Assembly: GCA_035607415.1 (NCBI GenBank)
Contig: DATNAQ010000099.1
Location: 1 to 64,000, forward strand
Origin: JAQBQH01 sp035607415
GTDB taxonomy: Bacteria > Myxococcota_A > Polyangia > Palsa-1104
DNA length: 64,000 nucleotides
Direction: 5' to 3'
Under the pieces are notes generated by a model, which saw only the letters and a program-made list of their open reading frames with translations, was not told the DNA's origin and did no database searches. Of this stretch, positions 40,875-52,242 are shown in pieces (the stretch's first letter is position 1; each line of letters begins with the position of its first letter). The translations under genes and the position numbers were made by a program.

Positions 40875-43800
40875 ATGCGCACCTCTGCACTCCTGGGCAT
40901 CGTCGCAGCCGGCAGCCTCGTCGCGTTCGCGCCACGCGCGCACGCCGCTGCCTACGACTTCTCCGCCGGCTCCTGGATCATCCCGATGGACGCGTGCAAT
41001 CAGCCGTCGCGCGCGTTCAACGGCTCGAGCTTCAACGGGTCGAACGAGACGTCGACGATCTACGGCTCCGCGTCGAGCTGCCCGGAAGGATCGATCACCG
41101 GCAAGGACGGCGTGCTCAAAGCCTACGGCCTCATCTACCGGCTGCTGCAGAACAACGTGCCGGTCTATTACATCCTCGACACCACCAAGTCGGGCGTCGA
41201 TCAGCCCGACCTCACCATCACCAGCACCACCGCCACGCCGGTCTCGCGCGTCACGCACTCGGGCGGCACCTACTCGACCTACGGCAACACCAGCGAGTTC
41301 ATGAACAGCACGCACCGCAGCATCGTTTATCGCGGCGCGCCGTTCATCATCTCCGCCGCCGACGTGCCGACGGCGCTCAACCTCATGAAGACCAACAGCG
41401 CGTTCACCGGCACCGACTCGCGCACCGGCCGCGGCTACTTCGACGACGTCTACATCCACCAGGCCAAGGTCAACATCCTGCAGGCGCCGGTGCGCGCCAT
41501 CCTCATGCAGACGCCGCCCAAGATCGCGCTCATGGACATCGGCGGCGCCGCCATCGGCGTTCTCCAGGGCTACTTGAAGGACGCCGGCCTCTACACGAGC
41601 ACGGCGACGGCGCAGTACCCGAGCATCGGCGACGTGTTCACGCAGTTCAACGACGTCACCGACTTCACCACGTCGAACGGTCTCACCACCGGCGGCTTCT
41701 CGATCTTGTGGGCGCCGCACTGGGAGGGCAACTACTCGATCACCACGACGCAGCGTGACCAGGTCATCCAGAAGATCACCGCGTTCATCGACGCCGGCCA
41801 CCCGTTCGTCGCCCAGTGCGCCGCCATCGCCACGATGGAAGGCGCCAACTCGCCGCTCTCCTACGGCGACGAGCCGGCGTCGACCTACGGCCACCTGATC
41901 ACCTCGGCGACGGGAAGCCAGGTCGGCCTCAAGACCGATCAGCTGAGCCAGCCGTCCTTCCCGTCCGGCACCGACGCCATCCAGGTCAACCCGTCGACGA
42001 CGGTGCAAGCGTACATCGATCCGCTCACGCAGACCGGCGACTTCGCGCTCAGCATCGACACGCTCAGCTGGACCTTCGATTTTACGCCCAACACCGGCTA
42101 CTCGTACAAGTCGTACGTCTCGTCGTACGTGCAGTCGAAGACCAACAAGCTGCAGATCGAGACCGTCGCGCACAAGGACGGCGACCCGTCGAAGGGCCTC
42201 GTCATCTACCTCGGCGGCCACAGCTACGGCAGCCAGAGCTCGACCTGCTCCGGCTCGTGCACGACGTCGAACCAGTACAACAACGTCGGGCTCGAGCGGC
42301 TCATCTTGAACTCGCTCATCTTCCTCGGCCAGGTGCCGACCTCGAGCGAGCAGACGCGCTCGGCGCCGCTCGTGTTCGTCAACACCTCGAAGACGCCGAA
42401 CGTGCAGACCGAGTACATCGGCACCTACGTGCAGCAGAGCTCGCCGTCGTCGTCGTATCCGCCGTGGACCGGCCACTTCCGCGAGTTCTCGTCGACGGCG
42501 CTGGTCGGCTCCAACGTCACCAGCTTCAACACGCTCGTCGACAACTGGGACGCGTACGATCACGTCAAGATCCAGGACAGCGCCGACAGCGGCAGCAACA
42601 CGTCGGGCTCGGGTCGCCGCATCTACACCGCGGTGCCCGTGACCGGCAAGATGACGCAGATCGCGTTCCAGGGCTCGAACCTGACGAAGATCCAGACCGT
42701 GGTCTCGACGGCGACCACCTCGCTCATCAATCAGATCCGCCAGGGCGTGCTCGGCGGCGTCGACCACTCGATCCCCGCCATCGCCGACGTCTCCGACGTG
42801 GCCGGCGATACCGCGCACCGTCCGATCGTCGCCTACTTCGGCGCGCTCGACGGCATGATCCACGCCATCCTCATCGACAACAACGGCACCTCGACCGGCT
42901 ACAACCCGGGCGACGAGCTGTGGGCGTTCATCCCCAACAGCCAGCTGCTCAAGACGTTCCAGATGACCGGCGGCGTCGACGGCTCGCCGTCGATCGGCGA
43001 CGCGTACATCGACACCAGCGGCACCGGCCAGCAGGCCAAATGGCACACGCTGCTCGCCATCCCCGACGGCGGCTACGCGGGCGGCACGCTCGACGTCGTC
43101 GACATCACCGATCCGATCAACCCGCAGTATCTGTGGACCGCGAGCGATACGTTCACCTCGGGCGGCAAGACCTACGTGCTCGGCCGCGGCCAGGGCGCGG
43201 CCATCTCGCCGATCATCACGTCGTCGGGCGTGAAGTTCGGCTACTACTTCGTCACCGACAACACCAACGGCACCTGGGGCAACGGCTACAACATGTATGC
43301 CCTCAACGCGCAGGACGGCACCGTCATCTGGCGCGTCAACAAGACCTACGCCAACGACACCACGCACAACGACGTCCCCGGCGTCGCCGCGATCATCGAC
43401 AGCGCCGGCGACAGCGGCCCCGTCGACCAGGTCTACTTCGGCGACATCGAAGGCAAGGTCTGGCAGGTCACCGCCAAGGACGGCTCGGCCGCGACCAACA
43501 TCTTCGACGCCGCCGGCAAGTACGCGTCGGCCACGTCGCAGAACTATCCGATCGAGAGCGGCGTGGTCCTCTACGTCGACACGGCGCAGAAGCTCAAGCT
43601 GATCGGCGTCACCAGCGGCGCCGACTGGGTGCCGTCGACGACGCTGTCGCAGGTCTTCCAGCTCGAGCTCGCCAACGGGCTCAAGTCGCCGCCGGGCACC
43701 GACACGGTGACGACGCTGGCCACGCTCTCCTCGGGCGAGCGCGTCTACGCGGTGCCGACGATCTCGGGCAACAACGTCTACTTCATCACGTCGATCGGAA

Positions 43801-44072
43801 GCCTGCAGTCGTCGATCGGCACCAGCTTCAGCGCGACCGGCAACCTCATGCGCGTGAACCTGACCGGCACGCCGTCGGCGACGACGCTGGCGACGGTGAA
43901 GCAGGGCGCGAGCGAGGTCGCGGTCGACGCCAACGGCAACGTCATCGCCGCGTCGGCGACCGGCATCACGCAGAACGGCAACAGCGGCGCCGATCTCACC
44001 GCGGGCAGCGGCCTGCAGTACAAATCGGCACAGAAGCCGATCACCGTCCGCGCCTGGCTAGATCTGCACTAG
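40875..44072 (+). CDS. PilY1-family pilus-tip adhesin with N-terminal amidotransferase-like domain
   Basis: 1065 residues. Sec signal peptide MRTSALLGIVAAGSLVAF with AHA cleavage site; AAGGAGCG precedes the ATG at 40875. The C-terminal half is the PilY1 beta-propeller: HRPIVAYFGALDGMIHA, YNPGDELWAFIPN, GRGQGAAISPI, and an acidic loop DSAGDSGPVDQVYFGDIEGKVW at the calcium-site position. The N-terminal half (about 205-330, PKIALMDIGGAAIGVLQGYL through AQCAAIATM) resembles a class I glutamine-amidotransferase/ThuA-like fold. PilY1 is exported with the pilus tip and affects adhesion and motility. Its stop shares CTAG with the convergent kinase gene. Confidence 0.85.
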   Translation: MRTSALLGIVAAGSLVAFAPRAHAAAYDFSAGSWIIPMDACNQPSRAFNGSSFNGSNETSTIYGSASSCPEGSITGKDGVLKAYGLIYRLLQNNVPVYYILDTTKSGVDQPDLTITSTTATPVSRVTHSGGTYSTYGNTSEFMNSTHRSIVYRGAPFIISAADVPTALNLMKTNSAFTGTDSRTGRGYFDDVYIHQAKVNILQAPVRAILMQTPPKIALMDIGGAAIGVLQGYLKDAGLYTSTATAQYPSIGDVFTQFNDVTDFTTSNGLTTGGFSILWAPHWEGNYSITTTQRDQVIQKITAFIDAGHPFVAQCAAIATMEGANSPLSYGDEPASTYGHLITSATGSQVGLKTDQLSQPSFPSGTDAIQVNPSTTVQAYIDPLTQTGDFALSIDTLSWTFDFTPNTGYSYKSYVSSYVQSKTNKLQIETVAHKDGDPSKGLVIYLGGHSYGSQSSTCSGSCTTSNQYNNVGLERLILNSLIFLGQVPTSSEQTRSAPLVFVNTSKTPNVQTEYIGTYVQQSSPSSSYPPWTGHFREFSSTALVGSNVTSFNTLVDNWDAYDHVKIQDSADSGSNTSGSGRRIYTAVPVTGKMTQIAFQGSNLTKIQTVVSTATTSLINQIRQGVLGGVDHSIPAIADVSDVAGDTAHRPIVAYFGALDGMIHAILIDNNGTSTGYNPGDELWAFIPNSQLLKTFQMTGGVDGSPSIGDAYIDTSGTGQQAKWHTLLAIPDGGYAGGTLDVVDITDPINPQYLWTASDTFTSGGKTYVLGRGQGAAISPIITSSGVKFGYYFVTDNTNGTWGNGYNMYALNAQDGTVIWRVNKTYANDTTHNDVPGVAAIIDSAGDSGPVDQVYFGDIEGKVWQVTAKDGSAATNIFDAAGKYASATSQNYPIESGVVLYVDTAQKLKLIGVTSGADWVPSTTLSQVFQLELANGLKSPPGTDTVTTLATLSSGERVYAVPTISGNNVYFITSIGSLQSSIGTSFSATGNLMRVNLTGTPSATTLATVKQGASEVAVDANGNVIAASATGITQNGNSGADLTAGSGLQYKSAQKPITVRAWLDLH

Positions 44073-45442
44073 CGCGCGATCAGCCACGCGATCGCCACGA
44101 TCAACAGCGCCGCGCCCACCGCCAGCACGTAGTACAGCGGCGGAATCTGGCTCCCGCGCAGCGACGGCACGCCCGTCGGTGACGTCGACGCCGTCGAGCT
44201 CGCCGGCTCGGGCGGCATCGGCGGCGGGATCGCGCGCGTCTTGATGTCTTCCTGCGAGTCGAACTCCGGCGGGTCGATCACCACCGGCCCGCCGACCGGC
44301 CCGCCCACGACGTCGGCCTCGGCCTTCCAGTTGCGCCCCGACTCGTCGCCGAGCTGCGGCAGCGGATCGATCGACGTGCGCTCGTTGTCGACGGCGTAGT
44401 TCGACTCCGCTTGCGCCGCGGCCGCCGCCGCCACCGGCGAGACCTGCGCCGCCTCGGCGCTGCCGCTGCCGAGCTCGCCGCGCTGCGCCTGCGACAGGAG
44501 CCGTTGCTGCTCGGCCTGCTCGCTCTTGAAGGTCTCGGTCATGAAGCGCGCCAGATCGGTCGGCGCGCCGCGCAGCCCGCTCTTCTGCATCGCCTCCTCG
44601 AGCGCGTCCTGCATCGCGTCCGCCGTCGCGTAGCGATCGTCGGGCTTCTTGGCCAGCGCGCGCACGATCACCGCCTCGACCGGCTCGGGAATCTTCGCGT
44701 TCAGCCGCCGCGGCGGCGGCACGTCGGCGTTGGTGATCGCGGTGTACGTCTCGTAGGTCGAGCCGCGCTTGAAGAGGCGCCGCGCGGTGCACAGCTCGAA
44801 GAGCACGATGCCGAGCGCGAACACGTCGGAGCGGCGATCGAGCCCCTGCCCCAGGCACTGCTCCGGCGACATGTACGAGAACTTGCCCTTCACCAGGCCC
44901 GTGCGCGTCTGCGACTGGCGCTGATCGGCCTTGGCGATGCCGAAGTCGAGCACCTTCACCAGGCCTTCGTACGTCAGGATCAAGTTCTGCGGCGACACGT
45001 CGCGATGGATGATGTTGAGCGGCTTGCCGTCGGGCAGCGTCTTTTCGTGCGCGTAGTGCAGCCCGCTGCACGCCTGCGCCACGACGCCGCACGCCACCTC
45101 CTGCGGCACGTCGCCGAGCAGCTTGGTGGCGCGCTTGCCGACCTGCGAGATCGACAGGCCGGGCACGAACTCCATCGCCATGAAGTACTTGCCATCGACC
45201 TGCCCGAGCTCGAGCACCTGCACGATGTTCGAGTGCGTCAGCCGCGCGTTGATGCGCGCCTCGTCGAGGAACATCTCGACGTACTCGTGATCGACGGCGA
45301 GCTCGTCGAGGAGGCGCTTGATGACGACGAGCTTCTCGAACCCCGCCATGCCCGATACGCGCGCGAGCCAGATCTCGGCCATGCCGCCGGTGGCGAGCAG
45401 CGCGAGGAGGTCGTACTTGCCGAAGCGCGTTGGGGACGGCAT
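44069..45442 (-). CDS. Membrane-anchored Ser/Thr protein kinase
   Basis: 457 residues. Kinase domain 7-280: ATGGMAEIWLAR loop, K42, HRD at 146-148 (HRDVSPQN), DFG at 166-168, SPEQC. An Ala/Gln-rich and acidic spacer follows, then a C-terminal membrane helix around 435-455, so the kinase is tail-anchored with almost nothing outside. No sensor domain is visible. Lies 22 bases after frr on the same strand and may share its transcript. Its TAG stop overlaps the PilY1 stop in a shared CTAG, a tight convergent end. Confidence 0.9.
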   Translation of the reverse strand: MPSPTRFGKYDLLALLATGGMAEIWLARVSGMAGFEKLVVIKRLLDELAVDHEYVEMFLDEARINARLTHSNIVQVLELGQVDGKYFMAMEFVPGLSISQVGKRATKLLGDVPQEVACGVVAQACSGLHYAHEKTLPDGKPLNIIHRDVSPQNLILTYEGLVKVLDFGIAKADQRQSQTRTGLVKGKFSYMSPEQCLGQGLDRRSDVFALGIVLFELCTARRLFKRGSTYETYTAITNADVPPPRRLNAKIPEPVEAVIVRALAKKPDDRYATADAMQDALEEAMQKSGLRGAPTDLARFMTETFKSEQAEQQRLLSQAQRGELGSGSAEAAQVSPVAAAAAAQAESNYAVDNERTSIDPLPQLGDESGRNWKAEADVVGGPVGGPVVIDPPEFDSQEDIKTRAIPPPMPPEPASSTASTSPTGVPSLRGSQIPPLYYVLAVGAALLIVAIAWLIAR

Positions 45443-45464
45443 GAGCGGGTGGAGCGGTCGAGCC

Positions 45465-46022
45465 TCAGACCTCCATGATCTCGGCTTCTTTTTTCGAAGC
45501 GAGCTCGTCGACCTTCTCGATGCCCTTGTCGGTCACCGTCTGGACGAGCTTGGTGCCCTTCTGGTGATCGTCCTCGGTGATGTCGCCCGAGGCCTGATAC
45601 TCCTTCAGCATCTCGTTCGCTTCGCGGCGCGAGTTGCGGATGGCGACGCGCGCGTCCTCGCCCATGCGCTTGATGACCTTGGTCAGCTCGCGGCGGCGCT
45701 CCTCGGTGAGCGCGGGGATCGGGATGCGCACGACTTCACCGTCGCTGTTGGGGTTGACGCCGAGCTCGCCCTTGCGGATGGCTTCCTCGATCTGCGGGAT
45801 CAGCTTCTTCTCCCACGGCTTGATCACGATGAGCCGCGCGTCGGGCGTCGACAGCGACGCGACCTGGTTGAGCGGCGTCGGCGTGCCGTAGTAATCGACG
45901 CGCACGCCGTCGAGGAGCGCCAGGTTCGCGCGCCCGGTGCGCACCTTCGCCAGCTCGCGCTTGAGCGAATCGTGGGCCTTGGCGACGGAGCCCTCGAGGT
46001 CCTTCACGATGTCGTTCACCAT
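45465..46022 (-). CDS. frr: Ribosome recycling factor
   Basis: 185 residues, the standard length. With EF-G it splits post-termination ribosomes. KVRTGRANLALLDGVRVDYYGTPTPLNQVAS and ERRRELTKVIKRMGEDARVAIRN are conserved. ATG at 46022 overlaps the pyrH stop by seven bases, the usual pyrH-frr pairing. Confidence 0.97.
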   Translation of the reverse strand: MVNDIVKDLEGSVAKAHDSLKRELAKVRTGRANLALLDGVRVDYYGTPTPLNQVASLSTPDARLIVIKPWEKKLIPQIEEAIRKGELGVNPNSDGEVVRIPIPALTEERRRELTKVIKRMGEDARVAIRNSRREANEMLKEYQASGDITEDDHQKGTKLVQTVTDKGIEKVDELASKKEAEIMEV

Positions 46023-46756
46023 GGACGGTTCTCCTCGTCTGTGACCAGCGTGCCGATCGACTCGCCCGCGACGACGCGGCGGATGTTGCCGCGCGTGTGC
46101 AAGTCGAAGACGACGATGGCCAGCTTGTTGTCGCGGCAGAGCGCCGTCGCCGTCGAGTCCATGACCTTGAGGTTCTGCTGCAACACCTCGAGGTAGGTGA
46201 GGCGATGGAAGCGCTTGGCGTCCTTGTGCTTGACCGGATCTTTGTCGTAGATGCCGTCGACCTTGGTCGCCTTGAGCAGCACGTCGGCGTGGATCTCCAT
46301 CGCGCGCAGCGACGCGGCGGTGTCGGTCGTGAAGTACGGATTGCCGGTGCCCGCGGCGAAGATGACCACGCGCCCCTTCTCGAGGTGGCGCATGGCGCGG
46401 CGGCGGATGTAGGGCTCGGCGAGCTCCTGCATCGCGATCGCCGAGAGCACGCGCGTGGTCACGTTGACGCGCTCGAGCGCGTCCTGCAGCGCGAGCGAGT
46501 TCATCACCGTCGCCAGCATGCCCATGTAGTCGGCGCTCGCGCGATCCATGCCGCGCGCCGAGCCGGCGATGCCGCGGAAGATGTTGCCGCCGCCGATGAC
46601 GAGAGCGATCTCGACGCCGAGGGCGCGCACCTCGGCCACTTCGGAGGCGATGCGCTCGAGGACGCCGGGATCGATGCCGAAGCCGGTTTCGCCCATGAGG
46701 GCTTCGCCGGAGAGCTTGAGTAGGATGCGCTTGAAGCGGGGGGCGGGCTCTCCCAT
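46016..46756 (-). CDS. pyrH: Uridylate kinase
   Basis: Hexameric UMP kinase of the amino-acid-kinase fold, 246 residues from the ATG at 46756 (MGEPAPRFKR). ILLKLSGEALMG, VIGGGNIFRG, DYMGMLATVMNSLALQDAL, FAAGTGNPYFTTDTAA and ATKVDGIYDKDP are diagnostic. Normally directly follows tsf; here a lipoprotein gene lies between. The 52-base gap after that gene could hold a promoter, but none was recognised. Confidence 0.97.
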   Translation of the reverse strand: MGEPAPRFKRILLKLSGEALMGETGFGIDPGVLERIASEVAEVRALGVEIALVIGGGNIFRGIAGSARGMDRASADYMGMLATVMNSLALQDALERVNVTTRVLSAIAMQELAEPYIRRRAMRHLEKGRVVIFAAGTGNPYFTTDTAASLRAMEIHADVLLKATKVDGIYDKDPVKHKDAKRFHRLTYLEVLQQNLKVMDSTATALCRDNKLAIVVFDLHTRGNIRRVVAGESIGTLVTDEENRPW

Positions 46757-46808
46757 GGAGTCGAGAGAGTAGGGGATCGTCGACGCGGAGTCTAGCGGGT
46801 CCCGTCGC

Positions 46809-48005
46809 CTACTTGCAGACGCGGTAGACGGTGCTGTCCTGCAGCGACGTGTAGTAGAGCGAATCGCCGCGGAAGGCGAAGTCGCCGAACGTCGTGTCGC
46901 CGTCGACGAGCACATCGGCGCTCGCACCGTCGCTCGAGAAGCGCGTGATCGTGGTGTGAAATCGGCCATCGACGAAGCTCTCGGAGCTGACATACACATG
47001 GCCGCCGTCGGTGCGCACAGCCGAGACGAGCCCGCTCGGATGGCCGATGACGGTGAACGGCGCGCCGTCGGTCTGGGCGGCGCGCAGCACGTCGCCGGCG
47101 CTGGTGCTGGCGTAGACGTACGTGTCGTCGGCGGCGACGTGCTCCAGGTAGGGGGGCGGCTGGTTTGGTAGCGGGGTGGGTGACCAGCTCATGCTGATGG
47201 ATGGGCCGCCACCGTCGGGTGCGGTGCCGCTGATGCCGACGGGGTGGGCGAGCCACAGGTGGTGCGGGTCGAAGGCGAAGTCGGTGATGGATTCTTCGTA
47301 GCTCATGCCGGTGGCGACGCTCGTGTCGGGGCCGCCGCCGTCCTCGGGCGTGCGGGAGAGATAGAAGTCGCCCAGGTTGCTGGTGAGAAAGTAGATGTAG
47401 CCGAACGCGTCGGCGAAGCCAGCCAGCACGCGGTCGTGGGGGTCGTGCTGGTAGAGGATCGTGGGCGCGCCGCCGCTCTTCGCCCAGCGACGGATGAAGC
47501 CGTCCCGACTCCACGTGAAGACGGCGGTGGCGTTGATGGTCAGGCTGGACCCGCTCGGGCCTTCGGCGAATTCGAAGGCGGGGCCGCCGAAGCGGGAGAC
47601 CCGCCAGATGTCGAAGTCGTCCGCGACGTTGGTATCTTTGGTCACGGCGAAGTAGACGTCGTCGTCGTCCACGGCGATGCCGGTGGCGCTGGTCTCGGCG
47701 CTTGCGAGCGCCATCGGCGTCGTCGAGCACGGCGTGGCCGTGGTGCCGCCCGAGCCGCCGCCGCCGCCACCGCCGGGCATGCCCCCGCCGCCGCCTCCGC
47801 CGCCGGGCATGCCACCGCCACCACCGGTCGTTCCGCCGCCACCAGTGGTCCCGCCGCCGCCCGGCATCGGCGTGCCGCCGGTCGCGCCGCCTCCGCTGCT
47901 GCCACCGTTGTCCGACGGTGGTGTCGACGACGGCGTGACGCTCGTCGACGAGCCGCTACCGCATCCTGCGACGAAAAACACGAACGCAAATGTGTACCGA
48001 CGCAT
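46809..48005 (-). CDS. Glycine-rich lipoprotein with beta-propeller-like domain, inserted between tsf and pyrH
   Basis: 398 residues. Signal MRRYTFAFVFFVAGCGSG gives lipobox VAGC. Residues about 25-95 are a low-complexity Gly/Pro/Thr linker with repeated GGGGMPGGGG blocks. The rest has recurring strands of the type GIAVDDDDVYFAV, AFGYIYFLTSN, VAADDTYVYASTS and TDGGHVYVSSES, a six- or seven-bladed propeller pattern as in DUF5050-like proteins. It is on the same strand as rpsB-tsf-pyrH-frr and interrupts that operon. No enzymatic motif seen; probably outer-surface or periplasmic. Confidence 0.8.
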   Translation of the reverse strand: MRRYTFAFVFFVAGCGSGSSTSVTPSSTPPSDNGGSSGGGATGGTPMPGGGGTTGGGGTTGGGGGMPGGGGGGGGMPGGGGGGGSGGTTATPCSTTPMALASAETSATGIAVDDDDVYFAVTKDTNVADDFDIWRVSRFGGPAFEFAEGPSGSSLTINATAVFTWSRDGFIRRWAKSGGAPTILYQHDPHDRVLAGFADAFGYIYFLTSNLGDFYLSRTPEDGGGPDTSVATGMSYEESITDFAFDPHHLWLAHPVGISGTAPDGGGPSISMSWSPTPLPNQPPPYLEHVAADDTYVYASTSAGDVLRAAQTDGAPFTVIGHPSGLVSAVRTDGGHVYVSSESFVDGRFHTTITRFSSDGASADVLVDGDTTFGDFAFRGDSLYYTSLQDSTVYRVCK

Positions 48006-48076
48006 GCAGGTCCTCCTGCATGCGAAAGAAGCAACTACTCAGCCAGATCTAGAGGATTCGTACGAGTGACGAGCGA

Positions 48077-48769
48077 CTACAGGCCAGCCTGCTTGGCGAC
48101 CTCGGCGGCGAAATCGTCCTTCTTCTTCTCGAGGCCCTCGCCGAGCTCCCAACGCTGGAAGCGGCGCACCTTGATGTTCTCGCCGAGCTTGGCGACGATC
48201 TCGTTGAGCAGCGCGCCGATGGTCTTCTTGCCTTCGGGATCGCGCACCCACACCTGATCGAGCAGGCAGACGTCCTTCTTCCACTTCGCGATCTGCCCCT
48301 CGACGACCTTCGGGATCATCGCCTCGGGAATGACCTTGAGCTTCTCGCCCGGGACCTGCTTCGGGTTCTTGGCCGCCTCGATGCGGATCTCGCGCTCCTT
48401 CTCGACGGCGGCCGGGTCCATGTCGGCCTCGGCCACCACGAGCGGCGCCGGATGCGCGCCGGCGATGTGCATCGCGACGTCCTTGATGAAGCGCTGGAAG
48501 TCTTCGGTCTTGGCGACGAAGTCGGTCTCGCAGTTGACCTCGACCATCACGCCGACGCGCCCGTTGTGGATGTACGACGTGATCGCGCCTTCGGTGGCGA
48601 TGCGCCCCGCCTTCTTGGCGGCGGCGGCGAGCCCCTTCTTGCGAAGGAACTCGGACGCCTGCTCCATGTTGCCCGCCGTCTCGGTCAGGGCCTTCTTGCA
48701 ATCGGACATGCCGGCGCCGGTGCGCTCGCGCAGGTCCTTGATCATCCCAGCAGTGATTTCGACGCTCAT
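48077..48769 (-). CDS. tsf: Translation elongation factor Ts
   Basis: Guanine nucleotide exchange factor for EF-Tu. 230 residues, shorter than the E. coli form, within the range of compact family members. KDLRERTGAGMSDCKKAL, the TDF motif in NCETDFVAKTEDF, and the C-terminal RRFQRWELGEGLEKKKDDFAAEV are conserved. It starts three bases after the rpsB stop, with its ribosome site in rpsB. Confidence 0.96.
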   Translation of the reverse strand: MSVEITAGMIKDLRERTGAGMSDCKKALTETAGNMEQASEFLRKKGLAAAAKKAGRIATEGAITSYIHNGRVGVMVEVNCETDFVAKTEDFQRFIKDVAMHIAGAHPAPLVVAEADMDPAAVEKEREIRIEAAKNPKQVPGEKLKVIPEAMIPKVVEGQIAKWKKDVCLLDQVWVRDPEGKKTIGALLNEIVAKLGENIKVRRFQRWELGEGLEKKKDDFAAEVAKQAGL

Positions 48770-48772
48770 GGA

Positions 48773-49669
<897 letters not shown>

Positions 49670-49740
49670 TTTCAATTTCTCCTCGGCGCCGTCGTCGACC
49701 AACTGGGTCTCGGACGCCTGTGTCGTTTAGAAGGCGGGAC

Positions 49741-49769
49741 GATCTACCACGCCCATAACGTAGGGTCAA
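49741..49769 (-). promoter_or_regulatory. Probable promoter of rpsB
   Basis: Minus strand: TTGACC (49769-49764), 17-base spacer, TAGATC (49746-49741). The -35 matches five of six, the -10 three of six. It lies about 72 bases before the rpsB ATG, leaving a leader of some 65 bases. Confidence 0.5.
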
Positions 49770-49844
49770 GGCGCGGTGAGCGCCTGTCATTACCTGTGTC
49801 GGGGTGGTGAATTTTCACCACATTCATTTTGTCAATTCGCTTAC

Positions 49845-49873
49845 TTGACGGTGGCCGACCGCTTGCTTACTGT
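49845..49873 (+). promoter_or_regulatory. Possible promoter of the inositol-phosphate synthase gene
   Basis: TTGACG (49845-49850), 17-base spacer, TACTGT (49868-49873). The -35 is good, the -10 only three of six. The expected start of transcription is within a few bases of the ATG at 49883, and no Shine-Dalgarno is present, so the message may be leaderless. Confidence 0.4.
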
Positions 49874-49882
49874 CCGTCGCCA

Positions 49883-51205
<1,323 letters not shown>

Positions 51206-51218
51206 TCGTCCCACGCGC

Positions 51219-51722
51219 TTGCGCGCGCTCATCCTCGCGGCTCCGCTCTTCCTCCTGACCGGCTGCCCTGGCTCGTCGCTGACGACGTGCGAGGCGGAGC
51301 CGGACATCTCCGGTCACTGGACCTTCAGCCTCACGCCCATCGACTCGGGCGGCATCCCGCGCGCCGATACGATCGAGGCTGATCTGCAGCAGATGCCGCG
51401 GCCGAACAGCACCCTCGGCGCGCTGATTTGGGGTACGCTCACTTCGACGGACAAGGGGTTCTTCGACGTGCTGCAGATTCCCGAGCTCGTCATGAACAAT
51501 GGGTCCAAGACAGGGGGCGTCGTGGGCTGCTCGGTGAAGATCAACGTGCCGGTCACGAACGCCGTGACCGACGACGACGCGGACAACGGCCCGCTCAGGC
51601 TGTCGCTGACCGGCTCGATCGTCGGCAAAGGCGTGATGAACGGCGAACCCTCGACGGTGATTCGCGTCGAAAACAAGGCGATGACGCAGGAGACCTTCAC
51701 GTGGTCGGGCGCGCAGCAGTAA
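51219..51722 (+). CDS. Hypothetical lipoprotein
   Basis: 167 residues from a TTG at 51219. LRALILAAPLFLLTGCPGSS is a lipoprotein signal peptide with lipobox LTGC. The mature region is strand-rich (DISGHWTFSLTPID, LGALIWGTLTST, LRLSLTGSIVGKGVM), like small beta-barrel or beta-sandwich envelope proteins. No family recognised. Follows ino1 by 13 bases and overlaps the next gene by 22 bases, so the three may be one unit. Confidence 0.65.
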   Translation: MRALILAAPLFLLTGCPGSSLTTCEAEPDISGHWTFSLTPIDSGGIPRADTIEADLQQMPRPNSTLGALIWGTLTSTDKGFFDVLQIPELVMNNGSKTGGVVGCSVKINVPVTNAVTDDDADNGPLRLSLTGSIVGKGVMNGEPSTVIRVENKAMTQETFTWSGAQQ

Positions 51723-52210
51723 TCGCGGCTGCGTGCTTCATCGCCGGCGCGGCGCTGGCGAAGAAGAAGGAATCGTCGTCGGCGTCGAAGCAGCCGTTGG
51801 CGCTGCACCTGCGCTCGATCGATCTCGTGCACCGGCTCATCATGATCGAGGTCGACGGGCTGACCAAGGCGCCGCCCTCGAACTACTTCACGATGACCGA
51901 CGATCGCGGGCACCACTACATCGCGCAGACCATCCATTGCGATCCGCCGTTTCCCTCGGGGACGCGCGCGTGCGAGCTCGAGATCCCGGCCGGCTACGAG
52001 CGCCATCCGCTGACGGCGCTCGAGCTGCACAAGGGCGGGCTGCACGGGCGGCCGATCGTGGTCGAGCCCAAGGAAGTGAAGGCGGCGTGGGGCGCGGCGG
52101 AGCAGGCGCACGTGCTGCCGACGACGGATTCGTCGACGGGAAACGTAGCCGGCCCCACGGACCTCGGCGTGCTTGACAGTGGCACCTCACGGACCGATGC
52201 TGGAAGATGA
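51701..52210 (+). CDS. Hypothetical secreted protein
   Basis: 169 residues from GTG 51701, preceded by AGGAGA. The N-terminus VVGRAAVIAAACFIAGAALAKKK is a Sec signal peptide with an ALA cleavage site; the cysteine in it is not in a lipobox position. The body (LALHLRSIDLVHRLIMIEVDG, NYFTMTDDRGHHYIAQTIHCDPPF, CELEIPAGYERHPLTALEL) looks like a single beta-sandwich with two cysteines. Unknown function. Ends 32 bases before the diiron gene. Confidence 0.65.
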   Translation: MVGRAAVIAAACFIAGAALAKKKESSSASKQPLALHLRSIDLVHRLIMIEVDGLTKAPPSNYFTMTDDRGHHYIAQTIHCDPPFPSGTRACELEIPAGYERHPLTALELHKGGLHGRPIVVEPKEVKAAWGAAEQAHVLPTTDSSTGNVAGPTDLGVLDSGTSRTDAGR

Positions 52211-52242
52211 CCCGCCGGTCAGTTTGATGGGAGGCGCCGCCC

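Noticed and set aside
40767..43367. Long minus-strand open frame opposite the PilY1 gene
   Set aside because: Arg/Val/Asp-biased antisense frame without motifs or ribosome site; PilY1 family motifs fix the coding strand.
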